This document shows positions 11,641 through 23,262 of a stretch of DNA of 64,000 bases, piece by piece. The stretch is taken from NCBI GenBank assembly GCA_036971475.1, contig JBAIZL010000006.1:57618398-57682397 (forward strand), given 5' to 3'. Under the pieces are notes generated by a model. It was not told the origin of the DNA and ran no database searches. It saw only the letters and a list, made by a program, of their open reading frames with translations. The stretch is from Prosapia bicincta (lineage: Eukaryota; Arthropoda; Insecta; Hemiptera; Cercopidae). Every line of letters begins with the position of its first letter. Positions within the stretch are counted from its first letter, which is position 1. The position numbers and the translations under genes were made by a program.

Positions 11641-12115
11641 ATAGTAGTCTCGAAAATCCGAGTCCCAATATTTTGAGATTCTGTTTGAACCTATTTTATT
11701 TACTTGAAAGAAAATTATGAGTCTGCCTTCAAAGAAACATTTATAGTCATATGGCATGCAGAGACAATAAGTCGAGCTTCTAAGAAATGTTTGTAGCCAT
11801 ACCGTGCTCAAAGGAAATGAGCCAGGCTTCCAAGATATGTTTATATCAATACAGTATGCTTAGGAAGTGAATCGGGCTTCTAAGAAATGGGCTTATATCA
11901 GTATGGTATGTAATGAAAATGAGTCGTGCTTTCATGAAATCTTTATATCAATAAGGTATGTAATGGAAGTCAATTAGACTCCTAAGGGATGCTTACATCA
12001 ATACCGTATTCAAAGAAAATGATTCCGGGCTACCAAGAAATGTTTATATCAATACGGTATGCAAAGGAAATGTGTCAGGATTCTAAGAAATGTTCATACA
12101 AAGTTCTATAAACTT
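11641..12115 (+). repeat. Repeat element with about seven 57-bp tandem units
   Basis: It starts with TAGTCTCGAAAATCCGAGTC, matching the head of the element at 42,512, followed by TATTTTGAG. Then about seven copies of a unit near 57 bp follow, each with a GARTCGGGCTTCYAAGAAATG core and a TTTATATCAATACGGTATG tail. Related arrays with three units occur at 42.6 kb (plus) and 23.03-23.16 kb (minus), so the unit number varies between copies. The head resembles pogo/Tigger-type TA-flanked termini. Confidence 0.8.
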
Positions 12116-12251
12116 ATGTAATGCATTTTTAATTATAGTATTAGTGTTCATTAAAACTCCAATTTTTTGTAATGCACAGGAACATATTTTTGTGTAATTA
12201 GAGTTTTTTGTAATTGAAACCCCTTCACCTTGAATTATCGAAACTCTACTG

Positions 12252-14887
12252 CAGGGGTCAGCAACCTTTGAAGCTTGAAGGGACACACAAGATTTTAGTT
12301 AGAGTTTGGTGGTCGCATAGTCAGGGGTGAATCTAGAATCCTATATTGGGGGTGGGGGATCATACTTGTGTGGGGTATTGCCTACCTACACACATATAAT
12401 AGGCAGTTCGGGGAAATTGTTTAAAATTTAAAGCCTGAAAATCACATTTCACTCTAGTTTAGCACACAAAATGAGAAATAATCTTAGACAGTTTTTGTAG
12501 ATAAACTTTTATTTCCTGAGTAAAACAATGTATTTTTAACATGTGGATATCCCAATTTGAATTAGTAAAATGTGTTGTATTATTTGTATTCTGTGCTGCA
12601 TCGTGGGAAACATGACATATTTGTAAATTTTTGTTTTAAAACAACATACTTTTTTTAACGTACTTTATTAGTAAAAATATGCCCTCAGAATAACTCAACT
12701 ATTATAACTATTTTACACATTTTTCTGAAAATTATTATGAATAAAATAACAGAAATAATACATTTTAAATACATAGGACTATTTATTATTCATCCAAAGT
12801 AATTTGCATTTCACCAGGGCAAAAAACAGCGTTATAAAAATTAAGTAAAAATGAAATTAGAGGGTAAAGATAGATACCTATTTATACACATAACCATAAT
12901 GTTGAAAGTTGAGTTATCAATAGGAAGTTTGACACTGGATCTTTATAACGAGTTCGTCAATGTCAGGTTTGATATTTGAAGTTGACACTTTCAGTGAGTT
13001 TTGAAGATGGATATCTGTTAACCTGCTTCAGAATTTATTTTTCAAGTGCATATTTCCTAGTGCATCACTGACATTGACACTGAACGGCTGGGCAAACAAA
13101 TTAATTAACTTTTCAATTTTTCTAAAGTCAGACAATTGGCATTTAAATTCTTCTTTGAGTTCATCAGATGCAGCAACAATGTCATAACACTCACATTGTG
13201 ATAGTTTCTCAAAATGAATTGAGACGAAGTCCCTGAGTTAATTCTGCCACAGATCAAGCTTGCACTCAAATGACTTCACACAGTCAAAAAGATTATGAAT
13301 GCAAGTGGTCTGGATTTTGCAATTTTTTGTTCAGGATATTGAGGTGCCTTGTAAACTCTGCACAGAAAGCTATATCACTTATCCAAGCAGGGTCATTGAA
13401 CTCATTGATAGGTTTCCCTTTACCTTCCATAATTTGTATTGGAAGGTACAAATTTACATTTGTATTGGGTCTTTTATTTCAAATACCCTCTCTAACACGA
13501 CCTCCAGAAAGCCAACGAACATCACAAAAATAAGTAACATCTCCATAATCTGAAATAATCTCAGCTAATAAGCTTTGAAATTGTTGATGTTTGAGTCACA
13601 AAAAAATTTCATCACAACATGTATTACATTTTCAACATTTACTGCTTTACTACACAAGTAATCTTGGTGTATGATGCTATCGTTATGCATAACAGGATCA
13701 TCTCCCTTTTGTTTCTGAACCAAAGCAAACACTCCTTAATTTTACCCAACCATCGAAGGACAACCATTAGTAGCAATGCTACTGTTGGTGAGCCCAAGTT
13801 TGAATTTATTGAGCACTTCTTGTACAACTTGAAAAATACCTGTTCCCTGTGTGGTTCCATTCATTGTATGTAGGCTTAACAACTCGTGAGTTATTCTTGA
13901 AATTGTTATTAACTCCTCTAATAAAAATAACCAACTGTGTAATATCAGATACACCTGTACTGTCGTCAAGGGCGATTGAATAAAATACAAATTCAGAAGA
14001 GTCATTCATAAGAGAAATATCCATAACTTCAGCCATATCGTCAATACCCCTCGAAATAGTAGAAGCAGGAAGGCTAACTTTACAAAAGAGCTGTTTTTGG
14101 GCTGGACACAGAATTTCAGCAGTAGATTCCATGCATTCTTTGATGAACTCTGGCTAAAATAGGCTTCGACTTCTTTGCAATTTTTTCAGCTCTAATGTAG
14201 CTTGCCTTAACATAGGCTTCTGTCTTAACTGTTGGCTTTTTGAATGTAAACTGCCAATTTTTAAGTTTTTTTTTTAAATCGCACACTTTATTACTCCAAA
14301 CAAATTAAATTTTGCGGTGTGTTTAGTTTCATAATGTCACTTTGTTATATGCTTTCATCACAGGTAACTGATCCGTTGCATACCGAACATATTGGTTTTT
14401 TACTAACTTCTACAAATAAATAAGAGTCAGTCTACCATTCTTGGTAAACACGGCACTCATCACTCACTTTACGTTTTTTACTAAAACTAGCCATGGCTTC
14501 ACAAAATTCAAACTAGTAATAAATTTAACGGTGCACACAAATAGCAGATGCGGACTGTTAGTTTTTCAAGCCCACAACCTATAAAGCCTGAACGTAATAC
14601 TAGCGTCAAGGTTGTTCCCGTAGCAGTCGCCATGCAATCTTCAGTGTCTTTATGAAAACTATGGTGTACAAAGGTTCTGTGAATCATACACATTCTTGCT
14701 GACACAAAATATAGCTCAATATTTAAATAAATAAAAATGGATAGATGAATCGCCCTTGTACATAAAATAATAATATTTGGCTGTACAAACACTAAATGAT
14801 TTTCTTAAATATCATTTTAAATTATGTGTACACGTTTGTGGTGTACCACAAAAAAATCATCGGCCAGCCTCATGTTGCCGACTCCTG
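12252..14887 (-). mobile_element. hAT transposon, terminal inverted repeats visible
   Basis: The left end CAGGGGTCAGCAAC (12252) and the reverse complement of the right end CAGGAGTCGGCAAC (ending 14887) form terminal inverted repeats of hAT type. The 2.6-kb span fits a full-length element and encloses a hAT transposase pseudogene on the minus strand. A convincing 8-bp target duplication could not be read. Frames are broken, so it is inactive. Confidence 0.85.
12950..14490 (-). pseudogene. hAT transposase, GTF2IRD2/ZBED-like, degraded
   Basis: Translation in shifting frames on the minus strand gives blocks in the expected order. These are a BED-like N-terminal remnant with VKASYIRAEKIAKKSKP; then ILCPAQKQLFCKVSLPAS; EFVFYSIALDDSTGVSDITQ and LVIFIRGV (the first catalytic Asp region); LHTMNGTTQGTGIFQVVQ; TNSSIATNGCPSMVG; and the later DPAWISDIAFCAEFTRHLN block. 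These are characteristic of the hAT group that gave rise to vertebrate GTF2IRD2 and ZBED5/FAM200-type genes. Several frameshifts and stops interrupt it. It lies wholly within the terminal repeats at 12252 and 14887. Confidence 0.85.
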
Positions 14888-14889
14888 TA

Positions 14890-16075
14890 TACTATATTAT
14901 AAATTTACTAATATAAGTTTATAAAGGAGCATACTTATTCCTGAAAAGTATCCTATAAAGTATTGTAATTTTAATAAATTTATTATTTTAAGTTTATAAA
15001 ACACCATTCTTTACTCATGAACAAAATTAACCCAAAACAAAAATGCAAGAATTGACAATAAAGAGTTAAGTGATTGAGTTAAAAGGTAGAAATGACTAAA
15101 ATTCTCATTGAAACACAATAATAAATTCTTATTTCTTCACAACAAATAACAATAGTTTACATAAAATCAATGACAATATTATTTATTACATCAACAATTA
15201 AGATATTAATGTATTTTAAAGATGTGTCCGAACATTGATAGGCATTATAAATTTAAAATAAGAAAATATACCTGCTGTTTTAGACTGAGGTATGGTAAAA
15301 AACGTTCTTTAATTTAATCATGATAACTTATTGAAAATATAAACATTATTTTTACTCTACTTCTTTCAAATAACGCCTCTACTCTATGTTTACACATCTG
15401 ATTTACGTAAGTTTTCCTTCCTTCAAAAGATGTAAGAAATTAATACTATTCCCAATTTCGGTTTAATAGTTTAAAAGTAAAAAACTGTTCTAAAACTTCT
15501 GGAAGCCATTTTTAGGAAAGTATCTTCATTTGAAAAATGATAAACCGGTTGAATATCGAGTCAAAGAACTTTATAGTCGATATAGACGTTTTTTGAGTCG
15601 ATATTCAACTGGTTTATCATATATTTAATACTTATTTCCAGTATTTCAAATAAACATAAGTTCTATCTTCAATCAATTTTTTTTCATTGCCACTTCTTGA
15701 GCCAAGAAAATAATACACCAGAATTTCAGATGATTTTAGATTGGTAGCATTGTGACTTGCCAGATATTGTTTCAAAGCATTGTAAAACACATAGCCATGT
15801 AAGAATTCCCACTCATAGTGGTTGACTTCTCCCTAAGTCCCTGATTGACACCCATAGTTGTTCCTCAAATCCAAGAGCTGGAGTTTACTATTTAAATTGA
15901 TCTTACACATAAACAATATACAAAAACAATTATATATCAAAAAGTAATATTAATTTGAAGAAAAAAAATTAAAATTTAGAAAAAAGATTAAAAATAACCT
16001 CTCTTAAAGCGATTTATAAACTCAATGTTTATTTATAAAACACAGCATTGTATTATACTCCATTATAATCTCTTG
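14890..16075. other. AT-rich intergenic DNA with one small palindrome
   Basis: No gene recognised. A hairpin-forming inverted repeat at 15538-15620 has arms of about 28 bp (GATAAACCGGTTGAATATCG and its complement) with GAGTC motifs on both sides of the loop. Confidence 0.5.
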
Positions 16076-16265
16076 AATTTTGTAGTCCATTACGTTCGTT
16101 GAATCTTAATTAATCATTTTAACATTAGTATATGACTATCCGAACTTCAAATTTTATAAATTTGTAAAATCTTACTAAGACAGAACGTTTTTGATCGCTA
16201 TGTGATGATTTCATCAATGTCTTCTGCTTGGAGATGTAGTATTAATAATGTAGCTACAAAGTTAG
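16076..16265. repeat. Dispersed repeat, single copy of the 48.4-kb fold-back family
   Basis: Contains CATTTTAACATTAGTATATG, ACTATCCGAACTTC, GATCGCTATG and TCTTCTGCTTGG in the same order as 48,395-48,510. The bottom strand carries a degenerate form of the YTGANRA-hairpin-RAAA motif (ATTGATGAAATCATCACATA, then GCGATCAAAA). Confidence 0.75.
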
Positions 16266-16504
16266 GATAGATTTGGTTATATTTTGATAAGTAAGTGGAC
16301 TACATTCTAGTGTATGTGGTACAATAGTTACTCCATTGCTATACACAGCATAGTAACCAGGTACTTCATGGGTAAACTGTTTTGCTTATGTTAGTAAACT
16401 TTATTTAAAAAAACAAACAAATCTAACCTAACCAGGTACTTTGTAGCTATATTTTAGTGTGTTATAATATAGTGCTTAGTTTTACAAACAAACCTTCAGT
16501 TATA

Positions 16505-16520
16505 AATTTATGTGTGTGGG

Positions 16521-16552
<32 letters not shown>

Positions 16553-16715
16553 GTTGTAAAATGAGATAATTTTAGTATTATACTTTCAACATATATTAAT
16601 ATATAAACACCTACAGTATATGCCTATAATATTACTTACTTTTTATTTCAACGAAGGCAGCTGTTTTTTGAAGATCTGTCCCATTATCGAATTGGACTGT
16701 GAGTTACACCCCTAG
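16505..16715. repeat. (GT)n microsatellite followed by a hAT-like end
   Basis: An imperfect (GT)n tract lies at 16508-16552. The sequence GGACTGTGAGTTACACCCCT near 16,693-16,712 resembles the GGACTGTAAGTTGCACCC terminus of the hAT MITE at 56.49-56.85 kb. The opposite end was not found, so only one terminus is supported. Confidence 0.4.
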
Positions 16716-16718
16716 CTG

Positions 16719-16914
16719 ATAATGATAAACAGATCACATCTTTAAGACAAAAATTAAGTGCTACTATAAGCAAGGCATACATATTAATACATGTTGAAGA
16801 AAATAAGATTCAACTAGTTGCTCAAGTTGAAGATGAAAATAATAAAATACCATTGTTACAGTCTGAGTTGACAATAAAACACATATCCCAAAACGGCAGT
16901 CCTCAACAATATAA
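16719..16914 (+). other. Possible orphan exon of an unidentified gene
   Basis: An open frame reads ITSLRQKLSATISKAY, then HVEENKIQLVAQVEDENNK, then PLLQSELTIKHISQNGS and QQYK, followed directly by a consensus donor (AAA/GTAAGTG). The composition (Leu/Lys/Glu/Gln heptad-like) is more protein-like than neighbouring frames and suggests a coiled coil. A candidate acceptor is AAACAG before ATC at about 16,733. I do not recognise the protein. The hAT-like end lies immediately upstream. A second candidate (17,674-17,757: VVADKHPDNNILTPDIQNKL, bounded by TCTTAG and GTAAAC) could belong to the same gene. The sequence AAGTGCTACTA at 16,757 recurs at 16,919, hinting at an old local duplication. Confidence 0.3.
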
Positions 16915-17011
16915 AGTAAGTGCTACTACAGGCAAGTGTAACAATTTCAAGTGTTTTTATTTAAAAACTAGTAGCTCACGTGAAGATGGAATGAACAAAT
17001 ATAATAAAATA

Positions 17012-17178
17012 TAAATTTAAACTACTTAACAAAGTGAATATGTAATTGCTTACTTGCTGACGCGTTTCAAAACGTTCGTTCCTTTTATGAAGCTAACCCT
17101 CTACTGAGGAACGAACGTTTTGAAACGTGTCAGCAAGTAAGCAATTATGTATTCACTTTGTTAAGTAATTTAAATTTA
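17012..17178. repeat. Palindrome, arms about 70 bp, with CTGAGGA...GAAACG motif
   Basis: Arms 17012-17082 and 17106-17178 are near-perfect reverse complements around a 23-bp loop. Just right of centre it reads CTGAGGAACGAACGTTTTGA then AACG, a form of the YTGANRA-hairpin-GAAA motif found in other fold-backs here. A diverged relative lies at 52.3-52.57 kb. Confidence 0.9.
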
Positions 17179-17179
17179 G

Positions 17180-17875
17180 TTTAATCAGTGAATTCAAGAT
17201 GATTACATCAAGAAACTTTAATAAAATGTCATTTTGAATTTTTTTCAAAATTTTTTAAAATTTTCTGCATACTAAAAAATTACTTTTTTGGTCCTTTTTA
17301 TAAAAAAAAAATACCTTTTTCATCACCTGGTGTAATTGTATACATTTTTTTGTATAATCATTTTAAGTGTGAGATTAATATAAATAGCGAAGTTTGTCCT
17401 CCTGGTCAAACTATAAGGTTATAATAGTCAACCTGGATGGTTACCATAAAAAACAAAAAACCAAATGTGTGTAATGTTTTCTGTTGGTATTATGGTCTTA
17501 AAGAATTACAATCTTTTAATCCAACAAGGGTTTGATCAAAAAACTTCAATATTTGCTTTTATATTTGGTCCAAATGAAATATTTCTTTCTTTAGTAAAGT
17601 TTACAATTCCATTCGCTTGGCTGAAGTTTAGACAGTCATTATATATTATTAGAATCCTGGTTAGTCTTAGATTATAACTTCTCCAGAAAATACAGAATTT
17701 GTTGTTGCGGACAAGCACCCTGATAACAACATTTTGACACCTGATATACAAAACAAGCTGTATATTTTGTAAACAGTAACTATGTTTGCCAAGTAGTTTG
17801 GACGCCCTAGCTAGACTACTGTCAACCTCACAAACAGAAATTTCCCCACCAGTGAACCCCTTCTTGACTACTGTA
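17180..17875. other. AT-rich DNA, nothing firmly recognised
   Basis: It holds the weak exon candidate at 17,674-17,757 mentioned with 16,719-16,914. Overlapping 70-codon frames at 17465-17677 (plus) and 17536-17751 (minus) have no recognisable motifs. Confidence 0.4.
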
Positions 17876-17879
17876 CATG

Positions 17880-18097
17880 ATCATTCTGAGAACTTTTTTT
17901 ATCGTACCTCATACTTTTTCAATTCCTTCAATTAGTTCACACTCTCCTTATAATATATATTATATATATATAATAAATTTAAAATATTTCACAAACAAAA
18001 ATACTTTTAATGAATATATTTATTCAAAGCTTTTCGCCGATAAAATAGTACCAGCATCTTAAGGAAAATAATTATCTAATAAAATATTTTTACAAAA

Positions 18098-18161
<64 letters not shown>

Positions 18162-18530
18162 GTTCAAATTTTGAAACGTTAATAAAATACTTTTTATTCA
18201 TCTACTCAAGTTTAAATACATTTGTTTAAACTTGCAATAGATGGCAATTGATGTTATACAGTTTTTCAAATATTAATTCATTATTTAAATTTAATGAATT
18301 AATTTTAGTTTAATATGGGAGAAAAACTTTTCACAAAATGGGCAAGGTATGCAATATAGTTATTTTATTCCATTTGGCTTAAAATAAGTGATAATATATT
18401 ATTTCATGAAATAACTAATTTTTATCTTGTAGGTTATGAGGTAGAACAGCTGTTTTAAGGCATAGGTTATGTTACTGTATTTATATTATTTGTAATTATT
18501 TAATAAGAAGTAACAAATAAAATTTGTCTT
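17880..18530 (+). repeat. Dispersed repeat with internal (TA)n; inverted copy at 58.38-58.76 kb
   Basis: Blocks such as CTTTTTCAATTCCTTCAATTA, TGTTCAAATTTT, AAAACTTTTCACAAAATGGG, CATTTGGCTTAAAATAAGTG and GGTTATG...AACAGCTGTTTTAA recur in reverse order and orientation at 58,375-58,760. Part of it recurs at 49.63-49.75 kb. A perfect (TA)n tract lies at about 18,103-18,157. The GCTTTTCGCCGATAAAATAG segment at 18,030 resembles the arm of the palindrome at 35.1 kb. Confidence 0.8.
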
Positions 18531-18950
18531 GGTTGGTGAAGTAGGAACTGACTTTAAAAAATTATTGTTTATATTACTTGTTTACTAGTAATACACATTG
18601 TTTAATAAATTTAATGTTCTTATTAATCACTGCTCGACCTAACACTACATATAAGAGTTATTTAACATGTAAAAAAACAATAAACCAGCAATGTTTATAG
18701 TTTATTACTTTCTATTTCATTTAATGGCACTTCAAGTGTTTAATGCTAGATAGTTTTTAATTGTCTTGACAAACTGTTATCAAAACTTCAATGATAGATA
18801 ATTATATCTCTTCTGATTCTTTCACACATTAAATATAACTTTATAGCTAACATATGACTTGAAATTTAAAAAATCTCCTAAAAATTAAAAAATAACATCA
18901 AGTAACAGGAACCAAAATAAAGTTCTTAAAACTATACACAAGTAAAAAAA
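18531..18950. other. AT-rich intergenic DNA, nothing recognised
   Basis: No open frame, terminal repeat or tandem repeat of note. Confidence 0.4.
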
Positions 18951-18954
18951 ACTA

Positions 18955-19076
18955 ATACAACTCTTAACAAATTATTTTTTGCCAAAACCACTAATTACTG
19001 ATATTTCTTAGCAGCCATGTTTTGCACCTGATCAGTGCCAAGTTAGTGGTAGTTTATTGCCAAGTTAATTAATAAA
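18955..19076. repeat. Small fold-back, relative of 47.25-47.45 kb
   Basis: Imperfect arms (TTTTTTGCCAAAACCACTAA and AAGTTAGTGGTAGTTTATTG) flank a centre whose bottom strand reads CTGATCAGGTGCAAAACATG. The 47.3-kb palindrome has the same layout with CTGACCTAGTGTGAAACACG. Confidence 0.65.
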
Positions 19077-19082
19077 TAACTA

Positions 19083-19980
19083 TAGAGTGATTTATATAAA
19101 ACTCATGATTTTCATAAGTACATTATTTGAAAAGGAATACTCCGAAAGGTTTAATTTTCCTATCAAATGATGCAAGAGGGCTAGAAGTTTTGACTCCAAA
19201 TTGTACACAAGTTCAAAACAACAGGATATCTTGTGAGTGAAGCTGGCAAGAATCATTCACCCTGACTTACAATCGTTACTGTGGATGTTTAAAGGTGGCT
19301 ATAGTAGTCACCCAGTAAGTCTTTAGAGGTCTGTCAAAGGAGACTAACTACTCAAACACGATGTGTCAGACAGCTGCTAAGAAGGGTGGCTCAAAGCTGT
19401 ATAGGGTAACGTCTGTTCATGAGCTACTTAATCAAGATAAAATTAGAGGAGAATGGAATATTGTCATTGGATCAAAATGACCACTGTGCAAATTACAGAC
19501 ATACTGATCAGAGCAAATTTCTGTATGTTTCATAGACAAGGCAGGGTACTTTCAACAGGAAGGTACCACTTGCCATATCTCAGTTCTGTCTATGGCGCTG
19601 ATCCAATGTTACTTTGAAATCCGCACAGTTTCCAGGAATTTGTGGCCTCCAAGATCCCCGGACTCGCCACACAACTTCTTTCTGTAGGGTTATCTAAAGA
19701 AAAGACTCTAAGCTATACCCCCTCGGACTTTGGACCATCTAATTAACAATATTACACATGAAAACAACAGTATTGACAACGCAAAGCTCTAGTGAACTGC
19801 CAAAAATATGAAACGACATGATCAGCTGTGCCTAAAGGCGGATAGGCGACATTTTCAATATAACCTTCTACGACCGATTGATCTCCCAGATATTCTGTAC
19901 ACACAATAACAAGTTACTTGTATTTTTCTCCTTAAAATAAACATAAAACACAAATCATGAGTTTTATATGAATCACCCTA
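19083..19980 (+). mobile_element. Tc1/mariner-superfamily element, dead, with terminal repeats
   Basis: Terminal repeats AGAGTGATTTATATAAAACT (left) and the reverse complement of the right end, AGGGTGATTCATATAAAACT, are flanked by TA at 19081 and 19981. Inside, broken plus-strand frames give FQQEGTTCHISVLSMAL and RNLWPPRSPDS..FFL.GYL, then PRTLDHLINNITHE. These are the second- and third-acidic-residue blocks of an IS630/Tc1/mariner transposase. The first block and the helix-turn-helix are not recognisable. At 898 bp it is shorter than a complete element, so it is an internally deleted relic. Confidence 0.85.
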
Positions 19981-19984
19981 TATT

Positions 19985-20818
19985 ATTCGGAGACCTTATG
20001 ATGCATGGCCCAACATCTGCAAATTATTTCTTTTTAGTCTAATTAAAATTCTAAAGCGTATAATTAATTCGGTTTACAAAATATGTTTCTTTTATGATTA
20101 CCATAGACTCATTAAACATAACAACAATAATCTATTATTATAACAACAAACTTATTAAATTAATCATTAAGTATAACAATCAATCTTTTGACTAATCAAG
20201 TTTGTTAAGTCTTTTAGTCAAGTTTAAGTAAAGATGGCATCTATATTTATAAACAATGATATCCTGACAGATTCAACAATATAGAACCTAAACTATAATA
20301 GGCAGAGAGTTGACATTTTAAATATACTTTTTATTTGTAATGTAAGTACTAACTAAGAACAAATTTTCCAACATTTTTATATTAAAGGACAAAAATTGTG
20401 GATTGAATGACTGGTGTGAACATCAACAAGCCTAAACTAAAAGGGTTTTTGTCTGTATCTTTGTCTGTTAATTTGTGCAGACTAGGAAATCAAATTTTAT
20501 ATTTAGAATGCACAAATCAAGAGTTGAATTACTTATTTAAAAATCAATATGGAACATATACACCTAAAATATAAGTTAAAAGAAAAATTAAGTTTAACTT
20601 TTCCCAAACAAACAAAAACAAATCTAAATTAATTTTTTTAATGTTTAAAATTTAAAACACAAATAAAACACATAAATAAATACAGTATTTGGAAATGAAT
20701 TTATCTTTTTTTCAGTCATTTTTAAATAACACTTTCTATTTCTACTTTTCTTAACTACAAATAATATCTACAAAGTCATTACAGAAAAAATTAATTTCCT
20801 GAGATTCTATAACAAAAA
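19985..20818. other. AT-rich intergenic DNA, nothing recognised
   Basis: No frame with recognisable motifs, no terminal repeats. Confidence 0.5.
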
Positions 20819-20820
20819 TA

Positions 20821-22027
20821 CAGTACAAACTCTTTTATATCTCACTCTTATCATCTTGAACGTTCCATTAACTGGCAGATTTTCAAAACAAATTTGTATA
20901 TATACAACTATTTTTGAGCTTAGCTTGTGAGGTTGTGTTAAAACAAATAAAAGACATACACAATCTGTATACTACCTTCCTTTGATGTTACAAGATGTGA
21001 CTCTTCGCAAATACAGTATTAAACAAATATCAATATTTAGTCTATTTATATATTGTTTTGATTGTCAATGACAGTATTATATCGTAGAACGGTTTATCGT
21101 CCAAGTTGTAACTTTACTGTTTATGTACTTTAGTGATAATGAGTAAGAAAAAAGTTGTGCACAAAATGAAAAAGTGTAGTGCTGACTATCAAAGAGAAAA
21201 TGTGACATTTGGAACAGATGAGATAAAGGAGAAAATCAGAACAAACTAATGGAGAAATACGGCATTGGATCGTTTACAATATACGTAATTAGAAAGTAAG
21301 AGTTGAGCTTTTATTAAAATTTTATACAAATACCACATCAAAGAAATGAAGAAATTATCACGGAGTTTAATAACGAAAGAAGTAGACACAAGTGAGAGAA
21401 GTCCAATAGAAGGCAGGACTGGCCGCATAAAAAAATCTTTCAATTTCAAATTCTTTAAAGGATGTCTCTCAAAATTATACTGAAGAGTAGGTAGATGCGT
21501 ATGAAAGCCCAGACGCATCACACAATGTAACTGATGAAGATTTAATAAGGGCAATCACAGATGAAAGAGCAGCTGGCAGTGAATCAGCAGGTGAAGAAAT
21601 AGTTTAAGAAAAAACTAACATTTTGTGGAGTAATACTGCAGCCGCTTACAACACTGTTACGTTTGTTGAAGGTGAGGAATAATACTCAGCTCAATAAGTT
21701 TTGCAACTGCATATGCTTCATTCGAAATTGTTGACAAACGATCATCGCGAATCATGTAGTCAGATATCCGTGATTAATATAAAAATAATTAAAATATCAT
21801 AAAATCATTAGTCTTTGTTTAGTCAGGTGTTCTGTTGTACATTTCATTTTAAAGTTGTATGAACAAAAAAGCTTTCTTTAGCAATAAATTTCTTTTCTTT
21901 CTTCAATTTTTTCTTATAAATTTAGTGTGCTTTTATTAATATGTACGGAAATGCGGTAATTGGATACAAATCTGGAAATTTTCTATAAACGGCAACATCC
22001 CGACTCCGGATATTAGAGCTTTTACTG
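20821..22027 (+). mobile_element. Pogo/Tigger-type relic, 1.2 kb
   Basis: The left end CAGTACAAACTCTTTTATAT and the inverted right end CAGTAAAAGCTCTAATATCC are flanked by TA at 20819 and 22028. Internal plus-strand traces include MSKKKVVHKMKKCSADYQRE (basic N-terminus) and NVTDEDLIRAITDERAAG (the acidic C-terminal region typical of jerky/Tigger transposases). The central DDE domain is missing or unreadable. Confidence 0.7.
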
Positions 22028-22029
22028 TA

Positions 22030-22540
22030 TACAGAAAAGAATACAATATTTATTTTTTACAAATAAAAGTATAAATAAAAAAATATAAATGTTAAGTAAC
22101 ACACTAATATGCTAACAAGGTATGAGTTAACTACACATTTCATTGTACTGGTAACCACTGCCTCATTTAATGAAATTGTAAGACACTAGTTATTATTGCC
22201 TAGTACAAAAAAAAAACATTATTTCTCAGCAATATTTTTAAAATTGTTTGGTTTATAAATTCATGCAAACATGGAAAAAGTCCTTCCATGGAAAAATTGT
22301 ATTTTTAAATAAAACATTATTTTGTAGCAAAAACAGCCTCATTCTATTGAAATTACTCAAATCAATACTTTTGATTCTTCCAAAAGACAATTAATTGCTG
22401 TTTGCAAGTTCTTAGTATTGAAGTTTTCCAAATCTCCTCAGAAAGACACTAGAAAACAGTTTTACTACTGCAAAACTCGTACAAAATGGTTGATAGACTC
22501 TTTTGAGTCAAACGACAAAAGAACTAGTGTGTGTGTATGT
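22030..22540. other. AT-rich DNA, nothing recognised
   Basis: Ends in a short imperfect (GT)n at about 22,527-22,550. The overlapping 81- and 83-codon frames here cross this repeat and are not supported. Confidence 0.4.
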
Positions 22541-22544
22541 GTGT

Positions 22545-23165
22545 GTGTGTATACACCTAGTCTCGATAATTCAAATGGGTTCGAGACCCCCTCGGATTAC
22601 GGAAAATTTGGATTACACGGAAATAAATTCCTGTGCATTAGAAAAAATAGGACTGTTAATTAACCCTAATACAAAAAACCCCTCATATCCAGATCAATAT
22701 GGAGACAGCACAATAAGATTTATTAGTAGCGGGAATAAGGACCAGTCCAGCTAATCTTGAGTGTCGTCATTGATTGATTTGTTTGCTTCAAGAGAGTTTA
22801 TTTTCTGATATGTCATGCACAAACTAGACAATTGTTTGTGCTTTCTAAGGTGATATTTGTTGACTGTCGAAACTTATAGAAAAAAAAAAAATTGAGCTTC
22901 CATTGACTTCCTGTGAAACATCTAAACATAACTGATAAGGACATTCAAACACAACTGATGAAGTTGGGTAATACACCAATCTGTAGAACACTAGTGAACT
23001 GAATAATACAACAGAATGGGGAGGAAGAAAATACCGTATTGATATAAACATATCTTGGAAGCCTGACTCATTTCCTCTAGATGATTCTTGAATGCCCGAT
23101 TCATTTTCTTTATGACTATAAACATTTCTTGATTGTCTAACTCATTTCTTTTCAAATAGATAAAA
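22545..23165 (-). repeat. Composite repeat: TTAA-MITE segment joined to 57-bp units
   Basis: From 22,718 to about 22,940 it matches part of the TTAA MITE family (32,767 and 47,031 copies: TTGATTGATTTGTTTGCTTC, TGTGCTTTCTAAGG). From 22,940 to 23,160 it matches, in reverse, the tail and three 57-bp units of the 42.5-kb element. The left 170 bp (GTCTCGATAATTCAAATGGG..) resembles a Tigger-type terminus. The same junction of two families appears at 42.5-44.15 kb, so the chimera was itself mobile or was duplicated. Confidence 0.7.
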
Positions 23166-23169
23166 TAAG

Positions 23170-23170
<1 letters not shown>

Positions 23171-23258
<88 letters not shown>
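23171..23258. repeat. (TA)n-(GA)n compound microsatellite
   Basis: A perfect (TA)n at about 23,173-23,215 passes directly into (GA)n at 23,216-23,258 and abuts the left arm of the next palindrome. Confidence 0.98.

Positions 23259-23262
<4 letters not shown>

Noticed and set aside
13270..13873. Overlapping plus frames of 84-87 codons
   Set aside because: Antisense of the hAT transposase pseudogene.
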